34,876 nt of DNA from Treponema sp. UBA7570 (GTDB lineage Bacteria; Spirochaetota; Spirochaetia; Treponematales; Treponemataceae). Positions within the stretch are counted from its first letter, which is position 1; each line of letters begins with the position of its first letter. Shown piece by piece: positions 31,569-34,876 of the stretch. The notes under the pieces are model-generated. The model searched no databases. It saw nothing but the letters and a program-made list of their open reading frames with translations, and was not told the DNA's origin. The position numbers and the translations under genes are program-made. The stretch covers positions 55,793 through 90,668 of the forward strand of contig DLLE01000053.1 of NCBI GenBank assembly GCA_002477955.1. The letters run 5' to 3'.

Positions 31569-32710
31569 CCAATTTTTTGAATATAAGCCTTTTGGACATT
31601 TTCGATAAAAGAATCGATTTTTTGTTTTTGAACCAAGGCAATTGCGCAGCCGCCAAAACCAGCTCCAGTCATTCTTGCGCCCAGACAGCCGTCCTGGTTC
31701 CAGGCGGTTTCTGCAAGAGTGTCGAGTTCAATTCCAGTAACTTCGTATTTTGAGCGGAGCGACTCGTGGCTTTCGTTCAAAAGCTGGCCGAGAGCCTTTA
31801 AATCTCCGTTTTTTAAGGCGGCGGCCGCCTTTAAGACACGCTGATTTTCAAAAACACAATGCTCCGCCCTTTTTTGCAAAACTTCGTCTTTTATGAGCGA
31901 TTTATTTTTTTTCCAGTCTTCTGCCGAAAGTTCGCAAAGCGCATTGATTTTAATTCCGGCAGATTGCAAAATTTTTAAGCCCTGTTCACATTCTGCACGG
32001 CGTTCGTTGTATTTTGAATCCGAAAGTTTCCGCACCTTGTTCGTATTCATTACGATAAAACAGCAGCCGCCGAGCTCAAGCGGAACATATTCATATTCGA
32101 GGGTTGCGCAATCCAGAATTTCAGCAAAATTCTTTTTTCCGGTTGCAATAATGAACTGATCCATAATACCGCACTTTGTGTTCATAAAACGGTGCTCGCT
32201 CATCTGCCCGATTTTTGCAATTTCTGTCCTGCTCACGTCAAAACCAAAAGTTTCGCAAACTGCAAAGGCAAAGCCACATTCCAAAGCCGAAGAAGAAGAA
32301 ATTCCGCCGCCAGCAGGAATATTCGACGCCATTAAAATTTCAAAACCGCAGTCAAAAACAAAGCCTTTTTCTTTTAACTGAGTCAAAATTCCATTCAAAT
32401 AATTTGCATAATCGTTCTCTTTTGAATAAGCAAAATTTTCATTTATATCAAACTCAAAACTGAGCGGAAATTTTACGTCTTTATAAAAAATTTTCGAATC
32501 GCTTCGTTTTCTGATTGCCGCGTACAAATAACGGTTAATACATGCAGGAAAAACCTTGCCGCCGTTGTAGTCGATATGCTCGCCAATAATGTTTATTCTA
32601 GCCGGAGAAGCAAAAATCCGCACAGAGCCCTTCTCGCCGCCGTAAATTTCCATAAAATCATTCAAAAGTTCTTCCGGTGAATATTCTTTTTTTGTAAGTG
32701 AATTTTCCAT
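31496..32710 (-). CDS. galK: Galactokinase
   Basis: GalK phosphorylates galactose to galactose-1-phosphate with ATP, the entry step of the Leloir pathway. The 404-residue GHMP-family protein has the galactokinase signature GEHIDYNGG (43-51), the ATP loop PAGGGISSSSAL (132-143), the catalytic Asp D184 in CGIMDQF and the third motif GARMTGAGFGGCA near the C terminus. GGAGGACAAA precedes the ATG. It follows galM on the same strand, separated by a GC-rich repeat. Its final 73 bases overlap the MATE gene tail to tail. galT and galE are absent from the window. Confidence 0.97.
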   Translation of the reverse strand: MENSLTKKEYSPEELLNDFMEIYGGEKGSVRIFASPARINIIGEHIDYNGGKVFPACINRYLYAAIRKRSDSKIFYKDVKFPLSFEFDINENFAYSKENDYANYLNGILTQLKEKGFVFDCGFEILMASNIPAGGGISSSSALECGFAFAVCETFGFDVSRTEIAKIGQMSEHRFMNTKCGIMDQFIIATGKKNFAEILDCATLEYEYVPLELGGCCFIVMNTNKVRKLSDSKYNERRAECEQGLKILQSAGIKINALCELSAEDWKKNKSLIKDEVLQKRAEHCVFENQRVLKAAAALKNGDLKALGQLLNESHESLRSKYEVTGIELDTLAETAWNQDGCLGARMTGAGFGGCAIALVQKQKIDSFIENVQKAYIQKIGYSAGFFACGSGDGVHELPLISRT

Positions 32711-32736
32711 TTTGTCCTCCAGACCAAAAATTCAAT

Positions 32737-32878
32737 ATCCGGGTGGCTTTTTGTTCCGCTAAGCTGCACAAAAACCGGGCTTTTCGGGGTTCCGGCTTTC
32801 GCCTTCATTCCTCCGCAAAGCTCCGGAACGGCTCCGCCGCCCCTGCAATCCCTGCCACAAAACAGCAGGCCGTGCGCT
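32737..32878 (-). repeat. GC-rich hairpin element at a gene 3' end, copy 4
   Basis: It begins just past the galM stop and ends about 25 bases before the galK start codon. Read from the gene end it has GGCAGGGATTGCAG, then GGCGGCGGAGCCG, ATGAAGGCGAAAGCCGGAAC, and the TTTTTGT/ACAAAAA hairpin followed by GCCACCCGGAT. It is the inverted counterpart of 13853-13978. Confidence 0.75.
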
Positions 32879-32879
32879 T

Positions 32880-33926
32880 TTAACATTTTTCTGTCAAAAA
32901 TTCATAAATTGTCTTTTGATAGTATTCTTCGCCAGAGCGCAAAATGCAATCTGGAAAATTTTTATGGTTCATGCAGTCCGGAAAACGCTGGGCTTCAAAG
33001 CAAAGTCCGTCAAAAGGCTTTTGCAAAACTCCGTTTTTTCCCGTAAAGTTTTCAAGATAATTTCCGGTATAAAACTGAATTCCGCGCTGGTTTGTATAAA
33101 TGTTCATTTTTATGCCAGATTTTTCAGATTTGCACCAGCCGGCTTTTTCCACATTTTTTTCGTCCGCTTTTGTAACAAAACAGTGGTCATAACCGCGCAT
33201 TCCCGTGATTTTTTGCAATTTTTCTAAATCTTTTCCTACGAGTTTTGGCTCCAAAAAGTTGAACACAGAATTTTCCTTTTTTTGAACATCCAAAAATTCT
33301 CCCGTAGGAATCATTTCGTCAACTTTTAAAATCTGCTGGCAATCCAGACAGACAGTGTGATTTAAGATATTTTCTCCTTTGCAGCCGTTCAAATTAAAAT
33401 ATGCATGGTTTGTTAAATTTATTGGAGTCGGCTTGTCTGTTTTTGCAAAATATTCGAGAACAAGCTGATTTTTTGAATTTAATGAATAAATAACTTTTAA
33501 CTCGAGATTTCCAGGAAACTTCTGCTCGCCGTCGCGGCTCAATCTTGTAAAAACAATTCCGGCGCTGCCGTCCGTCAAAAAGGGTTCGGCCTGCCAGATT
33601 TGCTTTTCGTAACGAAAAAATCCGCCGTGCAGACAGTTTTTGCCGTTATTTACGTCCAAAACATAATTTTTTCCATCAAGAAAAAATTTTCCGCCGGCAA
33701 TTCTGTTTGCAAACCGGCCGACAATTGCATTGTGCGCCTGAGTTCCATTTTTCCACCCAGAAAAAGTATCAAAACCTAAAAGAACATCGGTTTGCGCGCC
33801 GTTTTTATCTGGAACAAAAAGATTTGTAATCGTGCAGCCAAAATTCATTGCAGAAAAACTAATCTGTCCGTTAGAAACAGTCCAGCCGTCAACATTTTCT
33901 TCTATATTAAAATGCAAAATGTCCAT
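32880..33926 (-). CDS. galM: Aldose 1-epimerase (mutarotase)
   Basis: GalM interconverts the alpha and beta anomers of galactose and glucose, supplying the alpha form to galactokinase. The 348-residue length is typical. Landmarks are FGCTITNLFVPDKNG, NAIVGRFANRIAGGKF with the conserved Asn-Arg, CLHGG, the catalytic His in NLTNHAYFNL and the catalytic Glu in LCFEAQRFPD. The ATG at 33926 has no ribosome site but lies five bases after a -10-like box with a consensus TTGACA. galK follows on the same strand after a repeat, so the two are probably one unit. Confidence 0.96.
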   Translation of the reverse strand: MDILHFNIEENVDGWTVSNGQISFSAMNFGCTITNLFVPDKNGAQTDVLLGFDTFSGWKNGTQAHNAIVGRFANRIAGGKFFLDGKNYVLDVNNGKNCLHGGFFRYEKQIWQAEPFLTDGSAGIVFTRLSRDGEQKFPGNLELKVIYSLNSKNQLVLEYFAKTDKPTPINLTNHAYFNLNGCKGENILNHTVCLDCQQILKVDEMIPTGEFLDVQKKENSVFNFLEPKLVGKDLEKLQKITGMRGYDHCFVTKADEKNVEKAGWCKSEKSGIKMNIYTNQRGIQFYTGNYLENFTGKNGVLQKPFDGLCFEAQRFPDCMNHKNFPDCILRSGEEYYQKTIYEFLTEKC

Positions 33927-33960
33927 AATTTATATTCAAGCCGAAAACACGGTTTGTCAA
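33927..33960 (-). promoter_or_regulatory. Promoter of galM-galK, leaderless layout
   Basis: On the minus strand a perfect TTGACA (33960-33955) is followed after 17 bases by GAATAT (33937-33932), overlapping TATAAA. The A of the ATG at 33926 is six bases past GAATAT. There is no ribosome site. This is the best -35 box in the window. Confidence 0.7.
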
Positions 33961-34016
33961 GAAAGATAAAAAAATCCGCCTGCTAAAACTAAAAAACTTT
34001 TATGAACCGCAAATTT

Positions 34017-34090
34017 TAGCCCGTGCCGGAACAGCGCGAAGCGTCCGCCTTGGCGGATGAAGCGAAAGCGGAACTGTGGAGCGGACGGTT
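34017..34090 (+). repeat. 74-base GC-rich repeat, copy B
   Basis: A 72-of-74 match to 30045-30118 in direct orientation. The two differences replace the CG centre of the palindrome with TT, leaving six-base arms TCCGCC/GGCGGA. It lies just beyond the 3' end of the recombinase gene. Confidence 0.85.
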
Positions 34091-34132
34091 TGAAAAAGAA
34101 ATTCGCTCCAAAACAAAAAATCTGGCTAAATT

Positions 34133-34738
34133 CTAATTTTTAAACATAATTCTGCACAAATGCCGGTCGAGCGTTTTCCAGGAAACTCCAAGTTCCCGTG
34201 CAAGAGAAGTTTTTGTGCGTCCCTGGAGAATTTCTTTTTTTATGTAATCGCTGCTTTGAGAAAGCTTGTAAATCGTTGATTTTTGGCCTTTTTTGCGGCC
34301 AATGTGCTTGCCTTCCCGTCGAACCCGGTTTAGCCCGACTTTTGTGCGCTCAGAAATAAGCTGCCGTTCAATTTCCGCCGAAAGTCCGAACGCAAATGCC
34401 AAAACTTTTGACTGAATGTCGTTTCCGAGCCTGTAACCGTCTTTAATTGTCCAGACTTTTACACCGTTTTCTAAAAAATGCTGCAAAACGTTCATAATCA
34501 TAATGAGAGAGCGGCCAAAACGCGAAATTTCCGTGCAGATTATAAGGTCGCCCGAATGAGCCGAGCTCATAAGAATTTTGCCAAGTTTGCGGTTTTCTGG
34601 CCGCTTAGTTCCGCTGATTTTTTCTTCAATCCAAGAATCAATTTTTAGACCATTAAGCTGGCAGAATTTTTCAATTTCCATCTGCTGATTTTCCAAATTC
34701 TGGTGGCTGGTCGAAACCCGAATGTAACCGTAAGTCAT
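34133..34738 (-). CDS. Serine site-specific recombinase (resolvase/invertase)
   Basis: A 201-residue small serine recombinase. The N-terminal catalytic domain starts YGYIRVST with the nucleophile S9, and continues with EEKISGTKRPENR, the active-site CTEISRFGRS and AEIERQLISERTKVGL, which leads into the long E helix. The C-terminal TKTSLARELGVSWKTLDRHL is a helix-turn-helix. Size and order match resolvase/DNA-invertase proteins of transposons and inversion systems. TTGGAGATATTAA before the ATG is a good ribosome site, and TATATT lies near 34770. No partner transposase or res site is recognised. It lies between a 74-base repeat and a MITE-like element, which suggests arrival with, or action on, mobile DNA. 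Confidence 0.92.
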   Translation of the reverse strand: MTYGYIRVSTSHQNLENQQMEIEKFCQLNGLKIDSWIEEKISGTKRPENRKLGKILMSSAHSGDLIICTEISRFGRSLIMIMNVLQHFLENGVKVWTIKDGYRLGNDIQSKVLAFAFGLSAEIERQLISERTKVGLNRVRREGKHIGRKKGQKSTIYKLSQSSDYIKKEILQGRTKTSLARELGVSWKTLDRHLCRIMFKN

Positions 34739-34778
34739 TTAATATCTCCAAAAAGTAAAATTTAAAGAATATAGTAGC

Positions 34779-34862
34779 ACACCGCAATGTTTGAATAACA
34801 AACCCGTTTAGCAATTTACTGGAAATTTTCAACGGATTATCGGGTCAAGCCCGATAATGACA
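34779..34862 (+). repeat. MITE-like element, copy B
   Basis: It aligns with 29868-29953: ACACCGCAATGTTTG, then a CAAAC half of the inner dyad, TTTAGCAAT, and a 28-base identical right end with ATTATCGGG-tcaag-CCCGATAAT (34836-34858). The left inverted terminus seen in copy A is missing. It lies upstream of the recombinase gene. Confidence 0.65.
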
Positions 34863-34876
34863 AATCTGTCATTCCC

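Noticed and set aside
34133..34876. Complete transposon or insertion sequence at the right edge
   Set aside because: Only a serine recombinase is present; no transposase, no matched terminal repeats and no target duplication can be shown, and the window ends here.

Overview
The window is about 35 kb of low-GC bacterial chromosome. The best fit is a host- or gut-associated spirochaete of the Treponema type. This rests on A/T-rich coding sequence, Cys-lipobox lipoproteins, a fused PyrK-PyrD protein, a LuxS/MtnN pair, separate c-di-GMP enzymes, and dispersed GC-rich hairpin elements between A/T-rich genes. No rRNA, tRNA, CRISPR array, prophage or complete insertion sequence was seen. The genus is an inference, since no phylogenetic marker could be searched.

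Layout. From 1 to 2.9 kb (minus strand) lie two tandem paralogous lipoproteins and phosphate acetyltransferase (pta). From 3.0 to 6.9 kb (minus) are an EAL phosphodiesterase with a degenerate GGDEF domain and an unrecognised 562-residue protein. From 7.0 to 12.7 kb (minus) is a tightly packed run read as mtnN, luxS, a duplicated DUF1538 membrane protein, a double PII-like protein, a membrane diguanylate cyclase and birA. From 13.0 to 17.0 kb (plus) are an alpha/beta-hydrolase, uppP and an M3 oligopeptidase. From 17.0 to 21.8 kb (minus) are an acyltransferase, the pyrKD fusion, pyrF and an M15 peptidase. From 21.8 to 24.7 kb are a small orphan gene and a GNAT acetyltransferase (plus), then proA with an unknown partner gene (minus). 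From 24.9 to 29.8 kb (plus) is a complete binding-protein ABC importer whose ATPase carries a large insertion. From 30.2 to 34.7 kb are a MATE exporter (plus) and, on the minus strand, galK, galM and a serine recombinase.

How the genes work together. MtnN and LuxS form the S-adenosylhomocysteine detoxification and AI-2 branch, and they share a strand and close spacing with PII-like and c-di-GMP genes. PyrF and PyrKD are adjacent late pyrimidine steps. The ABC operon has the binding protein first, a hairpin, then a one-chain double permease and the ATPase. GalM and GalK feed galactose into phosphorylation, but galT and galE are not here.

Two themes are not explained by ordinary annotation. 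First, at least seven genes that begin transcription units have a -10-like box ending five to seven bases before the start codon and no Shine-Dalgarno sequence, which predicts leaderless mRNAs. Genes inside operons mostly have normal GGAGG-type sites. Second, modular GC-rich hairpin elements sit just after gene 3' ends at four places, and two other repeat families occur as direct copies around the MATE-gal-recombinase segment. A candidate small RNA near 12.9 kb, with a UCCUCC loop in its terminator, is a further item of interest.
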